From Chaetomium olivaceum (lineage: Eukaryota; Ascomycota; Sordariomycetes; Sordariales; Chaetomiaceae), in the NCBI GenBank assembly GCA_039881045.1, contig JAYWVB010000102.1:1-41248 (forward strand): a stretch of 41,248 nt of DNA, read 5' to 3'. Shown in pieces: positions 1 through 10,311 of this stretch. Positions within the stretch are counted from its first letter, which is position 1; every line of letters starts with the position of its first letter. The position numbers and the translations under genes are program-made. The notes below the pieces were generated by a model. It did not search any database, was not told the origin of the DNA, and saw only the letters and a list, made by a program, of their open reading frames with translations.

Positions 1-1010
1 CGAAACGGACGCCGCTGACGAGATGCCTTGTTGTTTACGGTCTGAGACCCGATTGGAGGACGAGTCCTCCTGGCCGGTGGCTGCCATGTGAGTGTCCCGG
101 CGATCTGGGGGCGAGAGCGGGTGTGGTTGGAATGTGCCGGACGCTTGGGTTGAATCTGAGACAATTAATACTGCATCTCCGCGGGAGGGTGACATTGCGA
201 TTTTGGCTTCTTATACGCGCCGTGTCCATGTGTGGTGAGGTCGGTTGGAAGCTCCCAACAATGAGACCAGGGGGTCTGATGTTACCACCAAGACCAAGGC
301 TTGCACCATTTTCATGGTGCACCAGTCAACACCCACCAGCAGAATGTTATCAGTGGCGCAATACTGCTACAACATTGCATCGCCCGCTTTAACCGCACTC
401 CCACGCGCATCTAGATAACGATCCCACGCAGCATGAACCCACTTGCAAGCCGCCTTGGGCTAACGTCATGCAACCCACCTCGTGGCGATGTCTGGGCACA
501 TGGTTAACAGCAGGGGAGACGGTCTTGGTTATCTCGGTGCGTAAGGTACCTGCGTAAAAATTGACTATCGTTTTTATTTTGAGAAACACGAGTGGGGAGA
601 CGACTGGACGGCGTGTGTGTTATGTGGGGCTTATGGATAACGACAATGGCGTGCTTGAAAGCTCAAAGACAACGTGGGTTTGGAAGGTGTGATCTTGGAT
701 GTTTAGCGCGAGAAGAGGAGGTCTGTTGTCCTCAGCGACGATTGGTTGACGATGCTTTTCGTCGACTGGTGGTCTGTCAGGGAATGTGCCCGGGCAAGTA
801 GTGGTTGGAAAGTCTAACTACCGGTTGTGCCGTAGTCGCCGTCAAGACTTCCTCGTCTGTCGTAGGTTTGCTCAGAAGGCGGTCGGCCCCCTTGAATTCA
901 ATCAGACGTCATCGTCGCAGGTAAGGTAAGGTCCATACCTAGATACCGTAGGGAGGAGGTCCCTCACTCATCCGATACCATTATAATGAAAATAAACCCA
1001 AAGGGTTAGG
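1..1010. other. No gene recognised
   Basis: Short open frames occur on both strands, but none has a recognisable motif, a plausible intron structure or amino-acid composition like the neighbouring genes. I see no repeat of note. Confidence 0.4.
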
Positions 1011-2940
1011 GGATATGTGCGAACCAACGTGCACCATCTTCACCATCTCTTCTCGGCATCCCCGCACACATTCAACAACGCGTCTACCGCTTTCTGCGTT
1101 TAGCGTCGTGGGACGGCCGCCCTTATAAGTTCACCCTTTATGCCGGATGGCTTAAACTACGTCACGGAAGGGACATATGGAATGGGAGGTACCCGGCCCC
1201 TGACGTCAACTGTTTCCACGGCTTGCTGCTTTCATGTAGCACCACCCACGCAGAGGCCGCCAGCCTCCTCTACTCGGAGAACCAGTTTGTCTTTTACAAC
1301 CTCGACTCGCTTTCTGACCCAACTCCATCGCCCTCGCCCCGCCCTCTGCGCAATTTGTACAACCTCACCGCCCTGTCACTCAGATCTCTCCCGAACGTCA
1401 AAATTGTGCTTAACGAGGCTTCATGCCACCACCCGAATACATGGTACGGTGCCGAGATTTGCTGCCTTCATGGCCGCCAAGAGTATCCACCTTCCGGCAA
1501 AGATTGGTGCAGGCGCAAGCATGAAGAGCTACACCAGCCCGCACTCCTGAGCCCGGATTCGGGGGGAATGGACGCAACTCAGGCCATTCTCGGGGAGTGG
1601 CACTCAGCCGCCGCCGCGCTGTTATCCCACGCTCTTCCCGGCCGCCTCGCCCTCTCTATAGTTTGCGATATCGATGCGAAACACCCGGAGGCACTGAACG
1701 TAGCCAGTTCCGTACTTAAGCCTACCCGTTCCCTTCCCCGGGGCTACCTCGAGGCGTGCAATATCCGGCTATCCAAAGCGCCGGATCGCCGGTTACAGCA
1801 GCTGGCTGAGGAAGCCGTGTCGCACGCTAGCGAAATCTCTACAGTGCGCCTGTCTCCATTTCCACCATCGAATCCGGCCGCCACACTGGTGAAGCTCCCA
1901 CGCGAGCTCCGTATTAGAATCCTTCGGTTCACCGATCTTGTCGCTCCAAGTCGGGAGGTCGCATGGAGTAGAAAGGACCACGCATACACGGCAGTGTTTA
2001 CGCAACATGACCAGCTCGCCACATGTTAATTCGACGCATCTTGGGCTCGGCCGCCGAGCAACGGATGTTTTTGCCGCCGTCGCCACGCCGCTTTTTCCAA
2101 GGCGTGTAATTCTTGGGCGCCGCCATGGCCTGCACTGTTCCTGGTCTGCCGTATCCTGTACGAGGATGCCCCGTTCGTCTTTTTCCCCCACAATCGTTTG
2201 ATCGTCCACGATTATCAGCCATTCCCACCTTCGGTGTTACCCGTATTTGACCAGTACCCAAGCAACTACGAGGGGCCTGTTCCGGCATATCCTTACCCAA
2301 ACGAGCGATTCGCCGTCTCCCAGTTTCTCCGAGACATCGTACCTAGGTCCTCCCTCGCCCACCTCCGGTTTCTCGAGTTGGTCTTTCCTCCATATCTGCC
2401 TCCTAGCTGGCCCGGGACACAGCACCCTGCCATGCGGGACTGGCGGAAAACGGTCGACTGGCTGCACAAACATAACGTCATGAATCTACCCGGACTTACT
2501 TTACGGTTGATTGTAGCAGACCCGGCAGGTAGCGGTCCGCCCGCGTACTACCGTACAATAACGGACGAGGAAGGAGATGCGGTCATGACGGCCTATGAAA
2601 ATCTTTTTCAGCCACTGGTCCGACTAGCCGGTGATGGCCTAGCCGCGTTCTACGCCAGCTTTATACCCACCCTTTGGCCTTGACTGCAGAATATTCAAAC
2701 TGGAGTATGACCGATTTGTATCGGGAGGAGGAATTTTTCAAGGAACGGGCCGAACGTTACGTGATGGGTGACCGGTACGATGGCCACTACGCAGACGGGA
2801 AGGAGGAACCAAGACCCAGCGATTGGTGTGAGATTGCCTCATTTGGCACAGCTGCCCGACCCGATGTCTCACCGGACGGATCTTGCCCGTGTTCCCTTAA
2901 AGTAGGTAATACTTCTAAGAGAAAGCAATGCGCAACGTAG
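1010..2940 (+). pseudogene. Broken F-box-type fungal protein
   Basis: One reading frame is open from 1010 and continues to 2681 except for an in-frame TAA at 2027-2029. The reading then resumes one base back after the GG at 2676-2677 and runs to 2940. The N-terminal stretch (from about 1055) reads GIPAHIQQRVYRFLRLAS and a second F-box-like motif KLPRELRIRILRF lies near 1895-1930; such Leu-Pro-x-Glu-Leu motifs are typical of fungal F-box or F-box-like proteins that recruit substrates to SCF ubiquitin ligases. The C-terminal part (ERYVMGDRYDGHYADGKEEP) resembles the charged tail of this fungal family. No ATG opens the frame, so the 5' end is missing, spliced or mutated. The nonsense codon and the frameshift make it a probable pseudogene, unless the frameshift is an assembly error. 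Family assignment is by motif only. Confidence 0.6.
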
Positions 2941-3966
2941 AAAGGAAAAGAAACGGGAAACCTCTCGCACTGGTTGGTGAGCCAGTAGCATGTCTCAACA
3001 CGAAACAGCAGCAGGATAGCTTGAAAGCAAATGTGTCCGAATTAATCCTCCCAACACCTCTAAGCCAAAGCTCCTGAACCACCGCGCTCATCAGTACCCT
3101 AACCCTAACTCTATAAGTCCGGGATCTCAGGTCACCCGAACAATTCTCGTCTACACGACTCGAGGCGGAAAACAAAGTCACACGCCGAGATCAGAGTCAC
3201 GGACCTCGCTCTGAGTGGTGTCGACATCCCTGGGTCATATGAGCCCGAGTCAGCAAGTATATCACTGGAAGGGAGGCAGGACGTGACACACGGGTCATCG
3301 AAGAATTGTGCGCCAACTCCAAATACATCGTGAGCTTGCTCCCTCTTCTTGTCTTGATCGGTGCCGAGGGTACCTTTCGTGTGGTCGACAGGGCCGGTGG
3401 AAGGGAAGCCGGGATGGGCATCGGGGGGGGCCGAACAACCAGTCATGGTCGCGGTTCTCCCCTTATTATCGGGGTTTATGCTGCCAAAGGGTCAGCTCAA
3501 GTACCTCGTCTCATTGCATGATGGCTCCGATGAATTCTCTGCTGCGTGTCTACCACGGGCGAATTTTTCGCGGCCCTGTAGTGCCGAGACGGAGTGAATG
3601 GTGCGTTAGCCTGTTCGTCACCCGAGACAAAAATGAGAGAAAATGACGGTCAGGTCACCCAATTGAAGGACAGAAAGGAAACCCAGCAGCACAATGGTTT
3701 TGTTGCATGCCCACGAACATTGACTAAAATTGCTGGCGTCGCTTCGTTCGTCAGTCGCGCGGCCCTTCGCTACGCTCCGGGGCGCTTCCTTCCTCTCTCC
3801 CGCTCCTGGCAATTTTTCTGTCCCTCTCCGGAGGACAATCCGGGTTAGACCTAGAGTTGAATACGGGAGAGACGAAGCGCCAATATCTGTCCGTCGGCCA
3901 ACGACTCCATCTAGTTGAGCTTCTTATCACACTTATACCAATCATTTCTACCATCGTTCCAAGCGC
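2941..3966. other. Intergenic stretch with short telomere-like motif
   Basis: No gene is recognised. A short ACCCTAACCCTAAC stretch lies at about 3095-3108, matching two units of the fungal telomere repeat. A GC-rich patch with local inverted symmetry (about 3755-3790) sits downstream of the Helitron ORF and might be part of its 3' end, but I could not place a definite terminus. Confidence 0.35.
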
Positions 3967-4719
3967 TCATGCATCTACACTCTCGTCGTCGCTACTTATA
4001 AACCCACTTGACTCCTCTAAGGGATCCACCCCCGCCACAGCATCTAACGCCTGCAGTCGCCTGGTAGCGTAATCCAACAACTTCAACCCCATAGCCCGTG
4101 ATGGTGTCTCGCGGTAGACCCTGCTGCGGTCGAAGGACCGCTCAAACATCAGCCCGCCGAGTGTCTTTACCCGCGAAACGGCCACGTAGGAGAGGCCAGA
4201 AGCAAACTCTGGCGCAGAGATATCGCAGACGACCTTGTCCAGGGTGATGCCTTGTGACTTGTGGACGGTGATCGCATAGCTGACCAACAGCGGGAACTGC
4301 TCTCTTGAACATGAGTTGGCGCCGACCATGAAGTCCTGCCGCACTCGGAGGATGGGAACAACCAGCTTCTCTCCACTACGGAGCGGCTCCCCGTTTGGCA
4401 TCGTGAAGGCCGGACCGTCGTAGTCATCGAAGGCCACCATGATGACCTCGGGCGGGTCTCGCAGCACGTCGGCACCTTCTTTCCAGGATATGTCGTAGAC
4501 TGTGCCCTGTGCGCCGTTGACGAGCCCGACGTCGGCCCACAAATTCCGCGTCAGCATCACCCTGCAACCAACACACAAGGGCAAGCGCTGGCCAAGTTGC
4601 CGGCATTTGATGACAACACGGGCAATAAAGAGCTCCTCGAGCGGCTCCAATCGCGCGCAATTCGGCGGGGACGGACCCGAAATCAAGGTGGTTCGCTGCC
4701 GAGAAGTAGAAGGGCTCAT
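3967..4719 (-). pseudogene. PIF1-type helicase C-terminus of the Helitron
   Basis: A 250-residue open frame ending at 3967. Residues about 45-75 (LPLCVGCRVMLTRNLW, then GLVNGAQGTV), 149-164 (AITVHKSQGITLDKVV) and 177-192 (SYVAVSRVKTLGGLMF) are the conserved C-terminal motifs of PIF1-family helicases as found in Helitron transposases. The Walker A and B motifs that bind ATP are not present, because the preceding part of the protein has been deleted. The first 40 residues match the end of the DUF6570-type domain in a shifted frame. It is a fragment with no expected helicase activity. Confidence 0.8.
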
Positions 4720-5730
4720 CCTGCCGCCTTTTATCGTCCTTTGTCATGGCATCGTTTGCAAACGCCATCCGCCATCAACTTGATATCGAACCAGCGTTCC
4801 TTGCAACGGGGGCATCGCTGCATTCGTTCGGCAGCAAGCGCCTCGTCAAATTCGCGTTTGACCGCGATATCTTCAACTAATAGTGGCGCCTCTTGGTCAT
4901 CGCCCGAGAACCGTGGACCCGGCTCGTCAAAGTCTCGGCGCGGTTGGTCAGCGTCGCGAGATGGCCTGCCAACTGGGTTGCGTGCAAGTCGAGGGCGTCC
5001 ACGCTGGCCACCACGGCAACCACGGGACGCGCCAGGGCGTGAGAGTCGGGGGCGTCCACGCGGGCGGCCACGAGATTGTGACGACGATCTGGAGGGAGGA
5101 GAGCGGCGTTTGGGAAACCGCCCAAGCCGGGGCAACTGTGATGATCCAGGAGGCTGCGAACTGTTATCGTCGTCTCCTGTGCCATCTATGTCCTCCCTCG
5201 CCTGAGCCGAGGGAGGAAGGCCATCCTCAGCATCCGCCGGCTGATGTTGGCGAAGCAAACCACTCAAGGTGGGGGTTTGAGATGGATCTTCACCATGGCG
5301 GCGCTGGACACGATGCTGTCGCTGGATCGCCGAAATCTGGGCACGACCAGCCGCCATCTCTGGCGTATCTGTATCGACACGTCCGCCCTCGTCGTACATG
5401 CTGGCAAGAACCCGGTGAGTAAGGTTTTGCCTCGGGACAAGATGTACTGCCTGGGACGGGGGAAGCGCAGAAGGCGCGCCACGGCCGATCGCGTTGAATA
5501 CCGAAATTCTAGCTGCTGATGCAGCTGCCTGTTTCAATTTAGTAATAGGGAATAACGTAGAATAAACACACCAATATTCAACTTACAGATGCCCTTCGCC
5601 GGTCGCGGCATGCAAGACAATCTGCAACAACCCTACTGTTGCCACGGCGATCATAAAACTGGTCAAGGGACTTCTCGACACCACAACTATGACACACCTT
5701 TTGTGTCAGCGCCGACGCACAGCCGTCCAT
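3967..5730 (-). mobile_element. Internally deleted Helitron (relic)
   Basis: This is the coding remnant of a Helitron rolling-circle transposon. Exon 1 (5730-5587) starts MDGCASALTQKVCHSCG and holds a CxxC...CxxC zinc-finger-like segment; a clear intron follows (5586-5529, GTAAGT...AAACAG). Exon 2 encodes an Arg/Pro-rich region with AT-hook-like RGRPRGRP motifs, then RCPRCKERWFDIKL...GVCKRC, the start of the DUF6570-type domain typical of fungal Helitrons. Two frame slips follow (about 4740 and 4651-4660). Near 4575-4610 the reading passes directly into the C-terminal third of a PIF1-type helicase: VMLTRNLWADVGLVNGAQG, YAITVHKSQGITLDKVV and SYVAVSRVKTLGGL. The Rep/HUH nuclease and the helicase Walker motifs are absent, so it cannot be autonomous. 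I could not find definite TC...CTRR ends. Confidence 0.75.
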
Positions 5731-6447
5731 CAAGACAGTAAAACCCGTCCATAACGGATAAATACTGAAGTCAAGCTGGACGAGAACAAAAGTGCGCAAC
5801 GCAGGAGATGTAGAAGGATCGCGAGATGAAACTTCGCGTCGATGTTTGCGGCAACAAACAAAGCGTTCCCTGCGACTTTGGTGCAGGACTTGGCTATGAT
5901 CGGGCATGAAGCGTATGCAGTCGGCTTTAGTAGGGGAGCGACGAATTGGGCAAAAGGTGGAGCGGAATTCTCACTAACCACTCCGCAGTTGTGGATAAGA
6001 GGGCTCCGCAATTCCTTATCAGTTTTTCGATATTTTTACATAGTAATTTCCTAGAGTTTGACAGGAAAATTGTCCTCCGGACAGGATTAAAACAACTTAC
6101 CGCCATTATGGAAGGGGGCGTCGACAAAGTCACTTCGGTAGGTATGTTAGCCACTAGCTTTGACGAATGGGTCTATTCTGTCGAGCGGTTTTATCTTCGG
6201 TGTTCGCTTATTACGCTTTCAGCTTCTTCCTTATGTGTAAGGACTTGCCATTGGTAATTAATAAAGGGTCCCTACCTTAAGCATCCCAAGTCTGACTCGC
6301 GTCTGGCGCAGTGACTACAGTACGGCTCGTGATTCCGCAGATTTCCCACCCGAGAGGGAGAGTGCGCGTTCAGCCACACGAAATAAACCCTCGGGCTTCC
6401 ATAGCTGACTACCCTTCCCGCATTAAAATAGGCGGTTCATTAGTCAG
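5731..6447. other. No gene recognised
   Basis: This is the spacer between the Helitron relic and the Fot1-like element. It must contain the upstream region and 5' end of the Helitron, but no definite terminus was found. The short open frames have no recognisable content. Confidence 0.35.
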
Positions 6448-6449
6448 TA

Positions 6450-6500
6450 ACGTACTCCACCCCCAAGTCGCGCACACCCCCAAGTCGCGCACTTTTGACC
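6450..6500 (+). repeat. Left TIR with tandem 17-base duplication
   Basis: The repeat begins ACGTACTCC and ends CTTTTGACC. The 17-base unit ACCCCCAAGTCGCGCAC occurs twice in direct tandem (6459-6475 and 6476-6492). The matching right TIR carries one copy, so the left TIR is 51 bases long and the right 34. The unit is a candidate transposase-binding site. Confidence 0.93.
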
Positions 6501-6547
6501 GTACCACGACCTCCCAATCCCAACTTGGAATAACTTAATAGCGAAAA

Positions 6548-8200
6548 ATGGCATCGCAATCCAAAGAGAGTAGAATCAATCTTGCTATTCAGGCAATGCA
6601 ACGAGATAAGACTTTCAGTCGGCGACGCGCTGCCAAAATCTACAATGTACCCGAAGCGACCTTGCGCGACAGGATGAACGGGAAGACGCCGAAGCCCGAA
6701 TCACGACCTGCAGCTCACCGATTGACAGTCATTGAAGAGGAGGCAGTTGTTCAATATATATTGGACCTAGATACGCGTGGATTCCCGCCCCGACACGCTG
6801 GTGTTGAAGATATGGCCAATCTGCTTCTCGCGCGACGCGACGGGGGACGCGTCGGCAAGCACTGGGCCGAGAAGTTCGTCAAGCGACAACCAAAACTCAA
6901 GACGCGTTTCAATCGCGCATACGACTTTCAGAGAGCTCTCTGCGAAGATCCAGAACTTATTGGCGCGTGGTTGAGCTTGTGCACAACATGGGCGAAGTAC
7001 GGCATCCACGACTGTGACTTCTACAACTTCGACGAGACCGGCTTCATGATGGGCGTCATCTGCGCAGCTATGGTAGTGACGCGCGCCGATCGACGCGGAA
7101 GAGGCAAGGCAGTTCAGCCTGGCAATCGGGAATGGGCGACAGCGATTGAGTGCATCAATGGCGAAGGGTGGTGCCTCCCGCCGTTTCTCATTGTTCAAGG
7201 CGCCTACCACCTCGCTAACTGGTATACCGAGGGCGAGCTCCCACTCGACTGGGCTATTAAGCCAACTTCCAATGGGTGGACCGACAATGAGACCGGCCTA
7301 GAATGGATCAAACACTTCGATAGGCACACGAAGTCTCGCACGAAGGGGGTGCATCGGATGATTGTGCTTGATGGGCATGAGAGTCACCTGTCGGCCGAAT
7401 TCGAAGCCTTTTGCAAGGAGAACAACATTATCACCATCAGCCTGCCTGCTCACTCGTCCCATATAACCCAGCCACTCGATGTTGGGTGTTACAGTGCCCT
7501 AAAGAGGGCGTACGGTCGGCAGATCGAGCACTTCGTCAGAGCGCATATCAACCACATCACCAAGGTCGAGTTCTTCCTCGCTTTCAAAGCCGCCCACTTT
7601 GCCGCTATGACCGAGAGAAACAACAAAGGGGGTTTCAGAGGTGCAGGTCTAGTGCCTTTTGACCCCGAGTCAGTGATATCCAAGCTGGATGTCAAGTTAC
7701 GGATGCCAACACCAACTGGTCCCCCCTCCGCCGCTGCCGATCCTTGGTTCTCCCAGACGCCACGGAACCCAACAGAGACCGTCTCGCAATCCGAGTACAT
7801 CAAAGATCGGATTGTCCGTCATCAGGGAAGCTCGCCAACATCAATTCTCACTGCTGTCGACCAGCTTGCGAAAGGGACGCAGGCATTGGCGCACTCGGTG
7901 GCCCTAATGACGGCTGAGATAGGTACCTTACAGAAGGCAAATGAGGCACTGAGCAAGCGCCGAAGGGCCAAAAAAACACATGTGCGTCTTGGAGGATCAC
8001 TTACTATAGGAGATGCACATGATATACTTGCCCAGAGAGAGGTGCAGGAACAGGTAGAGCGTGAAGCGAGGGAAAATGGTAGTCGGCGGGCTCGAACAGA
8101 GACGGCTCCACGGCGTTGTGGTAAGTGCGGAAAGCCCGGGCACAATGCGCGCACGTGTCAGGGAGACGGAGAAACATCTGATGTACATGATTTAAAATAG
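6548..8200 (+). CDS. Fot1/pogo-family transposase with CCHC zinc knuckle
   Basis: This 550-residue transposase cuts and pastes its own element in the nucleus. Residues 10-45 form a Psq-type helix-turn-helix (RRRAAKIYNVPEATLRDRM). Residues about 58-120 match a CENP-B/Tc5-type DNA-binding domain. The DDE catalytic core follows, with candidate acids D162 (YNFDETGFMMG), D275 (IVLDGHESH) and D311 (ITQPLDVGC); D275 and D311 have 35 residues between them, as in the DD35D pogo/Fot1 group. Residues about 440-475 are likely coiled coil. The C-terminus holds a perfect CCHC knuckle (C524, C527, H532, C537), which may bind nucleic acid. The ATG at 6548 follows the left TIR by 47 bases. No stop, frameshift or intron is seen, in contrast to the related copy at 19.3-21.0 kb. 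Confidence 0.95.
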   Translation: MASQSKESRINLAIQAMQRDKTFSRRRAAKIYNVPEATLRDRMNGKTPKPESRPAAHRLTVIEEEAVVQYILDLDTRGFPPRHAGVEDMANLLLARRDGGRVGKHWAEKFVKRQPKLKTRFNRAYDFQRALCEDPELIGAWLSLCTTWAKYGIHDCDFYNFDETGFMMGVICAAMVVTRADRRGRGKAVQPGNREWATAIECINGEGWCLPPFLIVQGAYHLANWYTEGELPLDWAIKPTSNGWTDNETGLEWIKHFDRHTKSRTKGVHRMIVLDGHESHLSAEFEAFCKENNIITISLPAHSSHITQPLDVGCYSALKRAYGRQIEHFVRAHINHITKVEFFLAFKAAHFAAMTERNNKGGFRGAGLVPFDPESVISKLDVKLRMPTPTGPPSAAADPWFSQTPRNPTETVSQSEYIKDRIVRHQGSSPTSILTAVDQLAKGTQALAHSVALMTAEIGTLQKANEALSKRRRAKKTHVRLGGSLTIGDAHDILAQREVQEQVEREARENGSRRARTETAPRRCGKCGKPGHNARTCQGDGETSDVHDLK

Positions 8201-8255
8201 TTTCAGTGTATTGCGGTTGTTGTGGTGGTGTAATTGATGTTTCCTATCGGTTCAA

Positions 8256-8289
8256 GGTCAAAAGTGCGCGACTTGGGGGTGGAGTACGT
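8256..8289 (-). repeat. Right TIR of the Fot1-like element
   Basis: The sequence GGTCAAAAGTGCGCG...GGAGTACGT is the reverse complement of the left TIR minus one 17-base unit. TA at 8290-8291 is the target duplication. Confidence 0.93.
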
Positions 8290-8291
8290 TA

Positions 8292-8689
8292 CGCAAACTC
8301 TAGAACTACTACATATGGCGACATCAACTACGTTCATTTCAACGCCATCTCGTGGCATTCTTGACTACCTATGTTTTGATATCAACTGCATTCATTCCTA
8401 CTTACTACATTTAACGATGCCAACCACATCTAGCAATATTCACTACATCTAGCGGCATTAACTAAGGTATGTTCAACGGCGCCAACTGGGTTAATTGAAC
8501 GACTCTGGGAGCTACGTCCCCTAGCCCTCCTGGTAATAACTCTGTCCACTAGCTAAGAGAACCCTAAAGGATTAGCCTAGTAAACAAAACGAGCCGTCCC
8601 TTAACCGCTTCCTCAATGTGCATTGTGCGTCTCAGAGATCTATGATTAGCTTCGCTCCAATTACCATCTGACGATTGCCATGAAATGCG
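8292..8689. other. No gene recognised
   Basis: This is the spacer between the Fot1-like element and a solo LTR. It holds several short, loosely repeated variants of CATC-ACTACAT/CTAGC (about 8310-8470) but no gene. Confidence 0.35.
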
Positions 8690-8694
8690 AGCCA

Positions 8695-8958
8695 TGTAAC
8701 GGGCTGTGCCCGAGGTGGGCCTCGGTAACCCTCGGCCAGCTCATGTACAAGCACGATCCACCGAACCCCTGGATGAAGCTATTCCCAGTTGCCCCACAGC
8801 ACACCGAACATTCTAGCAATGCGCTCGGGCGACCGCACTCGCGATCATAAAGCAGCCACGAGCTGCCAGACTCCCTCATTTTTCCTTTTCTTCTTCAAGC
8901 TTAGTGTACTCGTAGAGTCGTCACCAGATAGTTGCAATATACTCCTGGGACCGTTACA
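8695..8958. mobile_element. Solo LTR, copy A
   Basis: A 264-base sequence starts TGTAACGGG and ends CCGTTACA, the TG...CA inverted ends of an LTR. It is flanked by a perfect 5-base direct repeat AGCCA (8690-8694 and 8959-8963), the target duplication size of LTR retrotransposons. It is the inverted counterpart of copy B at 22971-23236. No internal retrotransposon sequence adjoins it, so it is best read as a solo LTR left after LTR-LTR recombination. The transcription direction of the LTR is not clear. Confidence 0.88.
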
Positions 8959-9106
8959 AGCCATCTCCCTTGCTGAATGTCTCTTCATACTTTTGCGTCA
9001 GTGGGAGCAACTGAGAAACAAACAAACAATGTCTTTCGTAGTTTAACACAGCGGTTAATTGGCTGATATCGGATTGATGGTTGCCCCCGGTCTCCGGCTC
9101 TACCCT

Positions 9107-10311
9107 TTACTGGGCCAACTCAATAAACTGTCTACCTCCAGGCATCTCAGCCATCATTTCTTCACTCATTATCTCATGGAGAGAGGCCGGCCGTCCGATG
9201 TCTTGTGATTTCGTCGGCAACTCATAAGTTTTCTCCCAAGCCGGGGAGGCCGCCCTGCCCTGAGATCGTTGTCTCCTTTTCCGCCGCCACACAAGGAAAG
9301 CCGCCAGTAATGCTCCCAGCACCACCAAGGGCATCGCCACGCCAAGTGCCACGATTGCACCCATTGGCATGACGGAGCTGGCCGTAGAGCCGGTAGTCGA
9401 GCTGGTAGCAGAGCCGGTGGGCGAGGTGGTGAGGTCCGTGGCCTGGTAGACCATCTTTACACCGTAGGCGTAAATTGCCTGGGCGGATGTGACCGGTTGC
9501 AAGGTGGTATATGTTTCCAGGACGTCCAGATTTGACTCGACAGACGACAGTGTCAGCCTCGTGGCTGGGACGGCGGCGTGGCATTGAAACCAGGGCATCG
9601 TGTCCGAAGTGCCACTACCCTCGTAACAACTCATGTCGGGCATATTCTCGAGGGTGGGGCAACTAATGTCGACATCAGTTATGGTTGTCTCAATAATTCC
9701 GCAGGCTATGCTCCATATGTTGTATCCGAGCAACACTGTATGGCAATCACAGACCAGGAAGGGACTCACCAGGTCACCGTAGTAATTGATGCAACCCCTC
9801 CTGTATCTTGACAAGCCGTCCGGTAACCGCTTGGGCATGCAATACCCGGGGAGAAAAAGAGGCCCTCGGGACCCGAAGTGTAGCCGGGCGGGAAACATGT
9901 TGCTTCTGTAGCGAACCTCAGGTAGTCGGTAGGCCACGTCACTGAAGTAAGACGATTGCACTCGGGTCCGGGCGGTGTAAAGACTGTCGTTAGAGGTAGT
10001 AGCGGAAACGATGACGCTACAGGTCGAGATGTGACGATGCTAGTTATCGTAGATGGCGCGGCCAGTAATACTGCAGCGAGTGAAGTTAAAGTTGACTCTA
10101 TAGGTGCCGGCGGTGACGTTGACGACGTCTGGGGTGGTGGTGGTGGAGCTGATGTTGATGCTGAAGGTGGCCGGGGACGTGCTGTTACCCATGGGGGTGG
10201 CCCACGACCCCATGGTGGTCCTGGAGGGGATGTTGCAGCATTGGATGTTGAAGTTGGCGGGGCAGCTTCGAGTGTAGCTGGATCTAATATTGTATCATAC
10301 GCCGGCGCCAT
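9107..10311 (-). CDS. Ser/Thr/Pro-rich type I membrane protein
   Basis: Function unknown. Two exons are supported: 10311-9770 and 9662-9107, with a 107-base intron (9663-9769, GTGAGT...ATTAG) whose removal gives TVTCCPTLENMPDMSC. A Cys-Cys-Pro at this place and the preceding ECNRLTSVTWPTDYLRF, CFPPGYTSG and FFSPGIACPSGY segments fit a family of fungal cell-surface proteins. The C-terminal half has a Ser/Thr-rich stalk, one transmembrane helix (MGAIVALGVAMPLVVLGALL region) and a basic cytoplasmic tail (WRRKRRQRS). An extracellular Cys-rich domain with a short tail is inferred. The start is uncertain: the first ATG of the frame (10311) leads into a Pro-rich region without a signal peptide. A signal-like stretch (TLTSLAAVLLAAPS) lies further in, preceded by ATA rather than ATG. 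Confidence 0.65.

Larger units (their letters stand above)
6450..8289 (+). mobile_element. Complete Fot1/pogo-type DNA transposon
   Basis: A 1,840-base Tc1/mariner-Pogo superfamily element. The right terminal inverted repeat (8256-8289) is the exact reverse complement of the left one, apart from an extra 17-base tandem copy in the left repeat; both ends begin ACGTACTCCACCCCCAAG when read inward. The element is flanked by TA on both sides (6448-6449 and 8290-8291), the target duplication expected for this superfamily. It carries one uninterrupted transposase gene. Intact ends, an intact target duplication and an intact ORF suggest a recent insertion that may still be mobile. Confidence 0.93.

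Noticed and set aside
3755..3790. Helitron 3' terminal hairpin
   Set aside because: GC-rich inverted symmetry is present, but no CTRR end followed by T could be placed with confidence.
8661..8879. Short frames within the LTR copies (also 22929-23255) as a gene family
   Set aside because: They lie in the solo LTRs, and their similarity is explained by the repeat rather than by coding.
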